Source of the DNA: Hansfordia pulvinata
Lineage: Eukaryota; Ascomycota; Sordariomycetes; Xylariales
Reading direction: 5' to 3'
Assembly (NCBI GenBank): GCA_006538405.1
Contig: BJKQ01000007.1
Span: 1,116,001 to 1,180,000 of the forward strand
Length of the DNA: 64,000 nucleotides
A program made the translations under genes and the position numbers. The notes below the pieces were generated by a model. It was not told where the DNA came from and ran no database searches. It saw nothing but the letters and a program-made list of their open reading frames with translations. The stretch's first letter is position 1. Each line of letters starts with the position of its first letter. Of this stretch, positions 1 through 11,100 are shown piece by piece.

Positions 1-1114
1 CCCCCCTTCCAACCACCAATTGCCCATGGCTCTGCCCCCCCGAGAATTGCACCACCCAAACGCACGTTTGGCGTCCTCGCCGCGCAGACGAACGGGCCAC
101 TTAACCGCTGCGGGGTCCTCCTCACTACGCATGCACCCCGCGATCGCCTATCTTTAACGCCTGCGACTACCCAGAACTCGTACGCCTACTCGTACGCATC
201 TGCCTCCCAGGTGTTTCCAGCCCTCGCGCCGACGGCCGGGGCTTGGAGCACCGACGTCGCCTCGAAACATCACAGACAATGTTGAGCGGCTGCCATCAAA
301 GAACAAAGACACTTCTCGGCGGCTGAGCCAAAAACACAAACTCGCTGAACACGCTGCTTCGTCTCAGATCGCCGACTTATTGGGACGTTGACCTCCCCCC
401 CCCCCTTGCCGGCGCCCCGGAATTACGGATCATTAGCTGGAGTATTGCACGAGCACGAGAAGGCCTTCCCGGCACGCGGACGAGTTCGGATACGAAGCAG
501 CTGAGAGTCCGATGAGCCACTGAGGGAAGCCCGTGTGCCTTCGTAGATTGCATACGAGAGAAACCCACACGGGTTGCCTTCCGATCACCTTCACACTCAT
601 CAGCCGGGCATAAGCCTGCTTCGTAGAGCAGAAAGGCCCGGCTGGGCTGGCGATCACCGGGTCCTTCAGGCCCATCTGCGCCGCCAAGCCTCAAAAACGC
701 GCCATTTTCCCAGTGCCGGTATGTACGAGTAACACCTCGAGGGGCAATGCCCACGGCGCTACGCTACTGTTTTTGCCGCGCCTCTACGCAAGCCCTCGCA
801 CAAGCACCGCGGCGCCCAATCACAGTCACAAGCTGTGCCACAAGCCCCCGTGCTGAATAGAGGGCAAAGTAAGAAGAAGAAGAAGGAGGAGGAGGAGAAG
901 AAGAAGAAGGAGAAGAAAAACCGCTCAGCACCTGGCGCCTTATCTACGGCGATCCGGTGCTTCGTAGATTGCCGGCCGCGGCCCGGGCTTGATTTCAAGA
1001 CATCGTTGCCCACGCGTCTACTTAGTGCCTTCTTATCGCGCGATTAAGCCCCTTCCCGCCACTCTCACCCTGATAGGTAGACGACTGCCGGCTGACGCGG
1101 GGAAATTGCTCGTC
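1..1114. other. Intergenic, left edge; no gene seen
   Basis: No reading frame here resembles a known protein. The stretch lies beyond the stop codon of the Zn2Cys6 gene on the minus strand, so its right part should hold that gene's 3' UTR. It contains a 50-nt purine tract (listed separately) and copies of the TACGAGTA word near 188 and 722. The left edge is cut by the window, so a gene starting outside cannot be excluded. Confidence 0.6.
871..920 (+). repeat. 50-nt uninterrupted purine tract (GAA/GGA)
   Basis: Every base from 871 to 920 is A or G, arranged as GAA and GGA triplets. Such tracts can form triplex DNA. It lies about 200 bp past the stop codon of the minus-strand Zn2Cys6 gene, so in that transcript it would read as a pyrimidine tract. 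Confidence 0.9.
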
Positions 1115-4100
1115 CTAGGACGGAGGCCCCGAGCCCCAGACGTTGTTGGGGCCGAAGTACAGCCCGTCCATGTTGGCACCCATGCTGGAGAACCATGCAT
1201 CGTCGGGCATTTGCGGCGGGGGCTGGAGTGCATCCATAGGGCTGTTTGTGAACGTATCAAAGTTGCGCTGGCAGGCCCATGTTAGCTAGGTAGCGACCCT
1301 CCTGGCGTACCGCTCAAGGCCGGCCGCTCTGCACTGCACCCGACGGCCTCTGAAGGGGCAGTATGTTTGAGGGCCGAGAAGACTTACCCAGTTGTACCCG
1401 CCATTCTGGAAGAACCAATTGTCCCCGTTGCCGCCCAGGGCGTCCACGCCCTCCATGTCCGATGGGCCGTTGGAGGTGCCCATGGCGTCGAAGACGGCCG
1501 CGTACGAAGCCTCGGAGGGCCCGGTGCTGGGGTACGAGTAACCCGTGGACGGGTTGCTGCTCGGGTTGAGGTTGAGGTCGGCCATCGACGGGGCCTCGTC
1601 GCTCCGGTCCGTGAAGGTCGACGCGGATCCCGTCGCCGCAGAAGCCGGCGTTGTCGTCGCGGTTGTGGCGGAGTAGGAGGGGGTGGCGGTGGTGACCGCC
1701 GCGTTCGTCCCGGGCAGAGGCAGCGACCCGGGCACGGCGGCAGCGTCGCCCGCGTACGGCTCGAGCTTGCGGAGGAGCGTACGCACGACGCCGAGGGCCT
1801 TCCTGCAGTCGGGCTCCTTGGTGGCCAGCTCGGCCCAGACGGCGTACGAGGTGACGAGCCTCCGGTATAGCTCGCGCTTGCTTGGGGCAGGCGGCGTGGT
1901 CATCCAAGCGGCCCCCCCTCCTGCTGCCGCTGTCGACGATGAGCTCTGCTGCTCCTGCTGCTGATAATGATGATGATGATGATGAGCCCCCCTGGAGGCG
2001 TCGTGGCAGTCGTCGTCGGCGGCGTCTGCCTCATCTCCATGGTCCACGCAGGGTCCCCGCCGGCCGACGCGTAGTGCTCGCTCTGGATGACGATGGCGAG
2101 GATCATGTTGGCCAGCAGGAAGTCGTTGGTGGCGATGGACGATATGAACCACTCGTGGGCGCTCAGCATGCCGCCTGCGCGGCAGCCCTGATCTGCAGAT
2201 GAGAAGGGGAAGAGAGTTTCATGTTAGAAAGAGTGAGAGAGAGACACACAATGAGCAAGAGAGCAACTTACGGATCAAGCTCTGGTACTCGAGCAGGTGC
2301 AGAGCCGAGTCGAGGCACTTTGCGCGGGAGAGGCGGTGCTCCTCGCGCAGGCGGCCGTCGGGGCCGGCGGGCCCGGCGATGTAGGGGCGGTGCAGGACGC
2401 AGCGGCTCTTGTGGTAGAGCGAGGCGAGGCCGAAGCGCTGGATGACCTGCATGGCCGGGTCGAGGGCGCACTCGGCCATGGGGCGGACCTTCATGTGGGC
2501 GGGGACCCGGTCGTGGTAGACCTCGTCGATGACGGCGTCGACGCGCAGGACCTCGGCGTAGGCCGGGGCGGCGAGGGCGTGCGCCTGGCGGGCCACGAGG
2601 CCGAAGGCGCGGGCGATGCGGGCCTTGTTGATCGGGTACGTCGAGGGCGTGTACTCGGACTCGGGGCGCGCCGGGGGCAGCTCGCGCGACCACTGCCCGA
2701 AGTCGTCGTCGGTCAGGTTGCGCGGGAGGCGCGTGTCCGTCTCGATGCCGTTGAGCATGGCCGGCAGGCCCAGGTGGAAGCCGACCAGCAGGTCGAGCTG
2801 CACGGCCAGATGCCAGACGCGGCGGCGCATCTCGCCGTCGAAGGGCGTCAGGCCGGCGGCCCCGGGGGCGGGCCGGCTTCTCCGACCCCGCCGCCGCCGC
2901 CGCTGTTACCGGTGCTGCCGCACATCTTGTCCGGGTCGCGGTGGAGGCCCATCTTGAGCATCAGGCGGATCAGCACCGACGACAGCAGGAAGCAGCTCAT
3001 CTGCGACACGCGGCTGCCCATGAACGCCGCCTCGACGTACAGCATCAGCGCCTGCAGCGTCGTGTCCTCGGGCTGCGAGTACCGGCTCATCGCCAGCGCC
3101 CGGCCCCCCGCGGCCCGGTACCGCCAGAACCGGCCCATGGGCGACGACGATGACGACGACGACGGGCTGCCGCCGGCTCCGCCGTGGGCCTCTTCGTCGG
3201 CGGCGACGTCCCCCTCGAGCTCGTGTGGCGCTTGGAACTTGGAGAAGTAGACCCCCAGGCTCACCACCATGAGCAGCAGCGCCAGCCACGGCGTCCTGAC
3301 CGCCGACGGGTCCTCGACGAACTCGGCGTACTGCCTGGCGAATGTGGGGCGGTGGATGACGTCTACAGGGAAGGGGGGCCCGAGGCTTCTTGTCAGCTGT
3401 TTGGTCTGTGATGGCAATGCAGGTGCGTAGATTTCAAGGCAGAGGCATATCTCCATGACTCGGGGAAAGGGGGGCTCTTGTGGATCGCCAACTCACGCTG
3501 CGAGGGGCTGTTCGAGTTGAAGTAGCGGTTCATCAACCTCTCGACGACGGCTCTCTCCGGCAACAGGGCCAGCAGCGCCTCCTTGCTGCCTGCCTCCCCG
3601 TCCGGGACCAGCATCAGCATCTCGGGCGTCCCGGCGGCGGCCCACGCCTCGGCGGGCTGGCGCTCGTCCTCGTCGTCCGGGTCGTCGAAGAAGTTCTTGA
3701 GGTCTTCGATCTGATGAGCGTGTGCGTGTGTGTGTTGAGCGCCGTATCGGTCAGAGACATCATCTTATCATCGGAAACGGGGTCGTAGGAGGTAATAAGG
3801 GGGAAAGGGGGCAGCCACGCGTAGGGGGCGGAATGCTTGCTGGATAGTCTCCAGCCAGACATCCCCATACACAGCAGCGCATGGAGACACAGAGAACTCA
3901 CATCTTCCAACATGGCCATGAAGTGCGTCCCGCCGACGTAGCTCGTCGTCTTGGTACCCCGGACCACCGTCCCACCGCTTCCTCCTGCCGACGCCGACAT
4001 TCCCATATCCTCATCCTCGCCGTCTTCTTGTATCTCGGCGACCCCTGACCTCCCCTTGCCCGCCTGTGAGGTTTTTTGTTGCTGCTGCTGCTCGTCAGCC

Positions 4101-4452
4101 CCCCCTCCCTCTCCCTCTTCCTCCTCCTCCATGAAGCCCTGACCATGCCCTCGAGCCTCCTCAGGCGCGCGCGCATGCTCTCGGGCGGCGCCTTGCGCCG
4201 GGGCCGGGGCGCGTACGCGCACGCCTCGGGCCGCCCCTTCTTGACGCACTGCCCGCACGGTGAAGTCCGGTCGCACTTGAGCTTGGATGCCCGGCACACG
4301 CCGCACGAGAGGAGGACGCGCGTTCGCTTGGCCGGCTGCTGTGACTGCTGGTGAAGCTGCGCGGGCGACCCGTCCTCGCTGCTGCCGCCGCCGCCGCCGC
4401 CGCCCGCTGGGCTCGAGTTGTTGGGCCGCGCCGCCTGGTCCATTCTTCGCAT
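1115..4452 (-). CDS. Zn2Cys6 fungal-specific transcription factor 1 (three apparent frameshifts)
   Basis: Predicted nuclear regulator of the Gal4-like family. Five exons in minus order: 4452-3902, 3710-3497, 3362-2272, 2192-1388, 1267-1115; product about 938 aa once the frame is restored. The zinc cluster is at residues 50-78 (Cys 50, 53, 60, 66, 69, 78), followed by a short linker helix (RLRRLEGM). The fungal_trans middle domain spans the third exon, with the motifs VIHRPTF, MRRRVWHL and CVLHRPYI. The tail is His/Gln/Ser-rich, then Asn/Pro-rich. Splice joins restore family sequence, for example SPSQ/HVIHRPTF. The frame breaks at about 4141, 2860-2868 and 1987-1992; each is repaired by one extra base (the last is a C6 run on the plus strand). 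I read these as sequence errors, but real decay is possible. The start is the first in-frame ATG; a second lies three codons on. Target genes are unknown. Confidence 0.82.
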
Positions 4453-5946
4453 TTGTTTCTGGCGCTTTCGTCGCCTGTGTGGTGGTTGTAGTCGTCGCTT
4501 CTCAGTGCCCGCCCGATGGCTTTCGAGAAGGCCCCGGCGATTGATTGCCTTCAAGTCCCTCTCCTCGTCATGGGATCTTTTTCCTTCGGGCCGAGCTGAT
4601 TATGCCGCGAGTACCGTGCAGGTGTGAAAGGACCCCGCCCTCTTTGTGTCCTGTTGTGCTCTGTCTCGTCCTTCTGCACGCGCGGGGGGGGGGGGGGGGT
4701 CGGGTGGCGTATGAGCTTACGAAGGGCGGGCTCAGGTGGTGGCGAGAAAGGGACGGACAGGCGCAGGCATTGACGAGGAAGGAGGTTGCTGATGAGGATG
4801 GATTGAGGGGCCGCCGCCGATGGGGTTTGATTCGGGAGCTGAGGTGACGACTGACGACGAGCCGTGGGACCCCGCGGTTCAGCTTGGGCTTAGCCTTATT
4901 ACAATCGCTAACCTCAGCTGGAAACAGAATAGGACAGGGGCCTCGCAGGATCCATCCGTCTCATCGTTTATCAATGTACATACCCTTTACGAGCGGGTAG
5001 GTTCCATGTCTGCCTCTTCGTAGGTACCAGTAGCTAAGGTAGGTGATACTAAATACTCGTATGCGTCGGCACGGTGAGGTGTTCTTGGCCGCGCTCTTGG
5101 CTTCGATCGAACCCGCGGCGCGCGATCTTGACTGCTGCTGTAATAACTCGTGCCTTGCTTGGGCACTTCTTCACCCGTCTTGTCCCCTGGGGACGCCCTT
5201 GCTTACCTCACGTTCGCGGCTTCAAAACCAAAGCGGCAGAGCAGTCTTGCCTTTCCAGCCAATGCGAGTCGAGCAGCGGTACCAGTTGGTCGTATACTCG
5301 CATGGAGCTCTGGAGATGACGCCTCACATCCAAACCCTGACAACGGCAGCTCTCGCCCTGACGATGGGGCCACGCAGCCCTGTCAGGGCCCCGAGCCCTT
5401 TCACCGCAAGCCGCCAAGTCAGTTCCATGCCCGTGCGGCTTTACCAGAGACGCTAACGCCGACTTTGTCAGCTGCACTACATGGGGAGGCGTGGGAGGCT
5501 CGGATATACAGGCGTCTCGCCCCTCCACGGCCCTCTAGCTCCGGGCAGGCCCGCGTGCCGGGCTGCTTGCCATTTCTGTAAACACCGGGCGCGCGCCACA
5601 GGTTCGTACAACGGGTGCCAGGCGGGTCATGAGAAAGGGACGATTTTCCGTCTAATAAGCATGTCGCGACCAAGGGTTCAACCCATATACCCAGCGCCTC
5701 CAGTCTTGCAGGCCCCTAGGACCAGTGACTGGGCCCTGTTTCCTTCCTATGCCAACTCCGGATATGCTGTGGTATCTTGTAGAATTATGTGACAGATGTC
5801 ATCTCGGCATGTCCCGCCCCTGGCATTGGGTACTGCCTGTCGAATCGAACGGCCTCCGGGGCCCTGTGGTTTGCCGCCGGGCCAGCGGCAGCCACCTTCA
5901 TCCCAACATGACACTCACGCGTCGACCGACCCGTGCCCATGTCGAA
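4453..5946. other. Intergenic between the two Zn2Cys6 genes
   Basis: It holds the promoter and leader of factor 1 (left) and the 3' end of factor 2 (right). A run of 15 G lies at 4684-4698, about 230 bp upstream of the factor 1 start. Several 80-140-residue open frames exist, but none has recognisable content or consistent splice signals. I see no gene. Confidence 0.6.
4684..4698 (+). repeat. 15-nt guanine run
   Basis: Uninterrupted G15 on the plus strand in the upstream region of Zn2Cys6 factor 1. The length may be unreliable, given other suspected homopolymer errors in this window. Confidence 0.85.
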
Positions 5947-8156
5947 TTACCATCTGAGGTCTTTTGTCCGCGTCCTCAAGTCTGTCATTCCCGCCTTGAG
6001 GCCTCTGGTGCCACACTCCAGCTGAGCGGATCGTTTCCGCAGGTCGAATTGGACGGATTGGATCATCACCCGTTTGTCTGCCGGGATGGCCGATTGGTCG
6101 TGACGCAGGTGCATCGGCAGAGACGCATCATCCGGGGACTTTCGATCCCATCGAGCATTGCCCCCGGGCCCAAGCGGGCTGTCCGCGCTGAAATCGGCGG
6201 ACCCCATAGACATAGCGCCTGGGCTTCCCGTGGATGAGACCCCAGCCAGTAGGCTGTCCAGGTCGGGCTTCCCGGCCGAACTGAACGACGGGCGGCCATA
6301 CAGCCCGCTGTCTTCCTCTTCAATCGTGGCGACCCAGAGCCCAATGCGCGCCGTCAGCGTACTGTCCCACATGCCCTCGCGACGGGAGCTGCTCATCAAG
6401 AGCTGAATGGCCCGCCGGCGGACTATTGGATCTCTGCACTTGGTCGCCACCACAAAAAGGGGCGGCACGATACCCAGGTCGGCACTGAAACTGGGTTTGA
6501 TGTGTTTCGCAGTGTAGTCATCGTCCCCCAAGATATCCGCATGTGTCTGGTGCTGGCAGGCATACGGGTTGGGGCAGCGTTTCGCAGCCGCCCTCCGTTC
6601 CTCGTCACCGACGACTTCGGATGCCAGCAAGACGATAAATTGGAATTGTTCGAGGAATTCGTCAAAGTGTTGCTCGTTGTCCTTGAAGGTCATCATGAAC
6701 AGAATCCGCCCCATGATCATGTTCATCTTCAGAACGGCGATCCCCGTCTTTTCTTGGCTACTCTTTCCCGGCGCATTCCGAGACGTCAAGATGGGCTCAA
6801 AAGCCTTGACCCATGCTTGAATCTGCTGGACGAATCCCGCGCCCTTTTGCTGCAGGTTTTCGGGGAGAAGGCCCTTAGGGGCGCCGGATTGCCTTTGCAT
6901 GAAAAGGATCTCGGCAAATCGAAAGAACTTTTCGCAAAGCGCGTCCCAAGCGAGGCGAGCTTCGAGCAGCGAGCTGAAATGCGTCGGCATGTTGACTGGG
7001 AAAGTCGATACGGGGGAGCCCCCGTCAGAAGATGGCGAGTCGGGATTCCCGCCTTGCTGCGGCGTGAGCCGGATGACGTAGGGTTCGGGAAAGTGGAAGG
7101 CCATGTCGTAGGATTTGGCTTGGATCGCGAGTCTCGTAAACATCTGAATTAGGTCCTGCTCGACTGGCTCTTCGGCCCTCGGGAGAAAGGCTCTGCGACG
7201 CCTGACACGGAGCTCCTCCAACAGACGGAGGCCGTTCTGGATCTGGAAGATGGCCTGCTTGTGGTCGCCAATGAATGAATCGAAGCAAGCGAGGAGAACA
7301 GTGGCCATGAGGCTGCTGCGCTGGATGCTTGGATCCTGCGCATCAGCCTGCCGCATGAGACTCAGCGCGTGGGCATAGTGCTTGAAGGCAGTTTCCCAGT
7401 GACGTTTTGCGTAGTCAACTGGGCTGCTGTTGAAATCCGAGGGTGAGCCTGGCGGCGACTCGCAAATCTTCTCCAAGGTCTTGTAAAGAGCTCCCAGAGC
7501 CACGACTGAATGGCGAACAGCCTCCTCCGAGTGACACGTCTGCAGTACGCTGCAGCTCCAGAATGAAGAATCAAAGAAGCCCGACAGCTCGCTTGCCGTA
7601 TGTTCCCTGAACAGCTGAAAGTACTGCCCGTCTATTGGGTCGAATGAAAAAGCTGAAGGTCGATGTATCGTGGGCGAGGGGCCCTGCCAAAGTTGTATCG
7701 GGTGTCGCGCCGGCGTTTGCGGAGGGGTAAGGCGTGAGTTATCAGGAGCGGCGCGACGGGCCATTAACTTGGGCGGGGCTGGGCCGATAGCAACCGGCGC
7801 CGACGAGGCGGCTTCAGGTCGCGGCGCGATTCTGACCTCTCTTGCTATCGCTCTAGGTGGTGGCGGATAGCCTGAGCACTCCTTTTTTGAGCGGACGCAC
7901 TGCGTGCATGCCGGACGCTTCTCGTCGCATTTGATGCGGCGCTGCCTGTTGATACTTGGTCAGCAAGTTGTGCCTAGCTCACGAACGCGCCAAAGATTGT
8001 GGCGATGGGGAGCAGAGGCGGAGGAAAGCGATGCACCTACTTGCAATTCTTGCAACCAGTCTTGACTTTGGGTTTACTCGTCCTGACCCTCCTGGGCTCC
8101 GAGGGCCCATCGCCCTGCGCCTCGCCCGACGAGGAGGTGACGAAGGCGGGAGCCAT
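5947..8156 (-). CDS. Zn2Cys6 transcription factor 2 (Fungal_trans_2-like)
   Basis: Predicted nuclear regulator. Two exons: 8156-8041 and 7945-5947, with a 95-nt intron (8040-7946) that splits the zinc cluster after its second Cys. Splicing restores the textbook spacing CX2CX6CX6CX2CX6C at residues 35-62 (Cys 35, 38, 45, 52, 55, 62), ending VRSKKECSGYPPPP. The product is 704 aa, with no frame break. The long C-terminal region has the alpha-helical pattern of the DUF3468/Fungal_trans_2 group (VVALGALYKTLE, ATVLLACFDSFIGD), in which early-region residues typically resemble small-metabolite regulators. I chose the ATG at 8156 because its context (ACCATGG) is strong and lies just before the zinc cluster; the upstream in-frame ATG at 8351 would add about 65 residues. 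It shares strand with factor 1 but is not obviously a duplicate of it. Targets are unknown. Confidence 0.88.
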
Positions 8157-11100
8157 GGTCCCAGGTGCGGCTGAAGGTGCGATGCGTGTGTGGGCTGCGA
8201 GCAGGGGAGAGAACGCAGAATTGGTGGCTAATGGCGTGTCGATCCCGGACGACGAAGAACCTGCTTCACGAGAGGCGACGCGCGCCGCGGGTAAAGCACA
8301 AAAGCGAAGGGGAAAGAGGTGAAAAGAGAAGCCAGGTGCAACACGGCGCATCCGGGCGAAAGAGGCAAGAAGGCGTCGGGAGTTGAGTTGGCGGCAATCG
8401 AGCCAGATCAGGGCTTGGTCGAGAGGGGAATAGGCGCAAAAGGACGAGCGAAGGATTGCGATGACCCGTACGTAGTGCGAGGGGAGACGTTGTGGAGGCT
8501 CACAACCTGAACTAGTCGCGATGGCTCAGGGCCAGCTTCATGGTTGGTTTGGCAAGAAGCGGAAGTCAAGAGGAGCAAGAGCGTGGAAGCATTCCCGGAG
8601 GAGGTCGCGCAGAGAAAAGATGGGCAAAGGCCCAGATGCCGGATCGCAAAAGCCAAAGGACCTCGCAGCGTGCGATCCACGTGGCTTCCAGAACAACCCG
8701 CAACAGGCAACGAAGGATATAGAAAGGACTGTGTGGGAGCGGCCCTCTCAGTCGAGACACAGAGGCTATAATGAGAGACAGGACGGACTCTTGGGGGGGC
8801 CGGCACGCAGGAAGGAGCGGACGTGGTCAAGCGAAGAGTGTCCGTGGCATGGGTTGGTGGGTGGTGGCATGGAACAGGGAGCCCCAGTTGCAGGTAGTGG
8901 AGTCGAGATTGCGACCGGGGTCAGGCGGAAAGACGCTCTAGCCAGTCCTGGACAGGGTCGAGAAGCCACTTATGAACGAGGCCGACGAGACAGAGCGGTG
9001 CGGCTCGGCGCGGGGTGGGTGGTGCGGTGCGGGTTTGTTCTGGCGCGGTGCGCTCCGGCAATCGTGGCGAAATGTGCAGCGTCAGGGCCTTGGAGCAGAG
9101 GCGATGGTGGCCAAGCACATGCAGAAGCGTGACGTGAGAGGAGCGGCGTGGCGGAAAAGAAGGGCTCCGGCCAGGGAGAAGGAAAGGCAACGGAGAGAAC
9201 GAGGAATCCGGGGTCCAGCGGGGATATGGCATGTATATAACTCAGGTGTGGATGTTTCACAGCGCAGCGGCGGCTCGCTTGTCGGCAATCAGGCTGGGTC
9301 AAGACTGGGGCTGGACCGTCGGCTCTGAGCGGTCGAGGAGGGGGGATCACGATAGCAGCGACAGACACGGACGAAGATGCGGCGGCGGTTTGGAGATGGG
9401 CACGATGGGAGTCAAATAACGACGAAAATAAAATCTGAGCCTTCGAGGTCCCTTCCCGTCTAATCTAATGCGAGTACGATGGAGAAGTCTTGAGAGCTCT
9501 GGTACCTCGCCTGTGGTACCTAAGGCAGGTACATTGTGGCTTCCTCTTCATCCCTGCTCTTGCCCGCCCGCGGTCACGCAAGCGCCATGCAGGTAGGTAA
9601 CTAGCGTGGTAGTGCCTTCTATGGATCTAGATGCAGGCTATTGCCTCAAAATCGCAATGTTCTCTCTAGACTTGTTGACTGTGCCGTGCTTTCAGGGTGG
9701 CACCTTCCTACGGAGTAGAGGTCGGATTGGGTACATACCTGTACCTTTACCTTACATACCTCATACCCGTACCAACGTGCGCAGTCCAACCTTGAAACGG
9801 GGCTGTTCGGGTGTAAAGCGCAACGAGGAGAGATACCTACCTTACCTACCTCCTTACTGGACCCGAAGCCGAAGCCCTCCGTCTCAAAAGGCGGCAAGAT
9901 AGGACGGTACCTAAGAGACATTCAACTGAATTGCAAAAGTTATCATCCGTACTCTATACCTCCCACAAGCTGCAACTGAGACTTGGACACCAAGTCGGCG
10001 TGGCAGTGCCGTCGACCCTGCATTTATCTAGGTACATCGATGTATCTGCATGACTGACGCCGGTCCCCGGGAGGTTGATGCATGACCTCGTAACTTGACG
10101 ATGGACACCCATCAAATGGTTGCTGGTGCCGCTGCCGAAGCCCCGTTCTGCCCCTCGTAAAGTCCCGACTGACGCTCCGGTACCCTGAGGGATGTCTGTC
10201 GTCCTTAGTGTCGGTGGATGGCGTTGCTGCATCGTGCCATTTCCCTCTGCGCCAACCTGGACTACCGGGCTTCTTCAGGCCAACCTGACGGACTACTGCT
10301 GCCGCGCCACCGCCGCTCCCCCGCCGACCTACCGCATCACGGGCCTTTAGCTGCCGACGAGCTTCCTCATGCCTGCCAACCAACCCGTACCCCTCGATCC
10401 GCTCACACTAGAAGAGACACGCGGTTACCTAAAAGTACCTACCTTGCTTGATCTTGGTCTGCTCGCCTTCCCACCTCCCAATGTCCCTATGCCGCGTCCT
10501 CTGTCCCAGCAACGGGACTGGTCAGATTAAGAGACACACTGTCGCGGCCTCGGACCGCGCGACGCCATGTGGCAGCCGGCGCGATTCTGGAAGTCTGTCT
10601 GTCTGCCTGCACTTCTGGCTTGCTCGTATTACGAGAACTCGTCTGGTTCTCCCTCCTGCCCCCACGCGTCCCTCATCCCCTCTGCACAGAGTCCGTTCCC
10701 ACGAGGGCGCGCCTTGCGGTTGTCTCCCACCGGGTCGCATCCGCGAGCGATACGCGGATCTGAGGTCCAGTGCGAGTACTTTGGATCGTGCAGATGGCCC
10801 ATGCCGATGCCAACCTTGCGCCAGCAGGGACCGCGGGGGCGTACATGTAGGTACCTACGCGGGCGGACACTGGCCCGGGCATCGTTCTCCTTCCGGGGTC
10901 CTTCCCTCGTCGAGCTGCCGTGGGCCACTGGTACCATCTTCGTCGCTCGTAAAGGCCGTACGGATCCCTCGTTTGCCGGGTGACTTGGCCTCTAGCTTCC
11001 CCCTGTTTCTTGCCCATGACATCCTCAGAACAAAGTGGCACCAGGGTGGCGTGAGCGTCGTGCCGGAGCAGAAGCCCGGCTAGGTATTTCCAGTCGTTGT

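Noticed and set aside
1115..4452. Zn2Cys6 factor 1 as a decaying pseudogene
   Set aside because: Splice sites, zinc cluster and all family motifs are intact; only single-base shifts occur, of the same kind as in an essential gene nearby.
8521..9132. Basic open frame of 203 residues upstream of Zn2Cys6 factor 2
   Set aside because: Lys/Arg/Gly-rich without any domain; it lies in the probable promoter and leader of factor 2 on the other strand.
10448..11083. Open frame of 211 residues in the gene-poor region
   Set aside because: No domain, low-complexity composition, overlapping frames on both strands and stop-free length expected by chance in GC-rich DNA.
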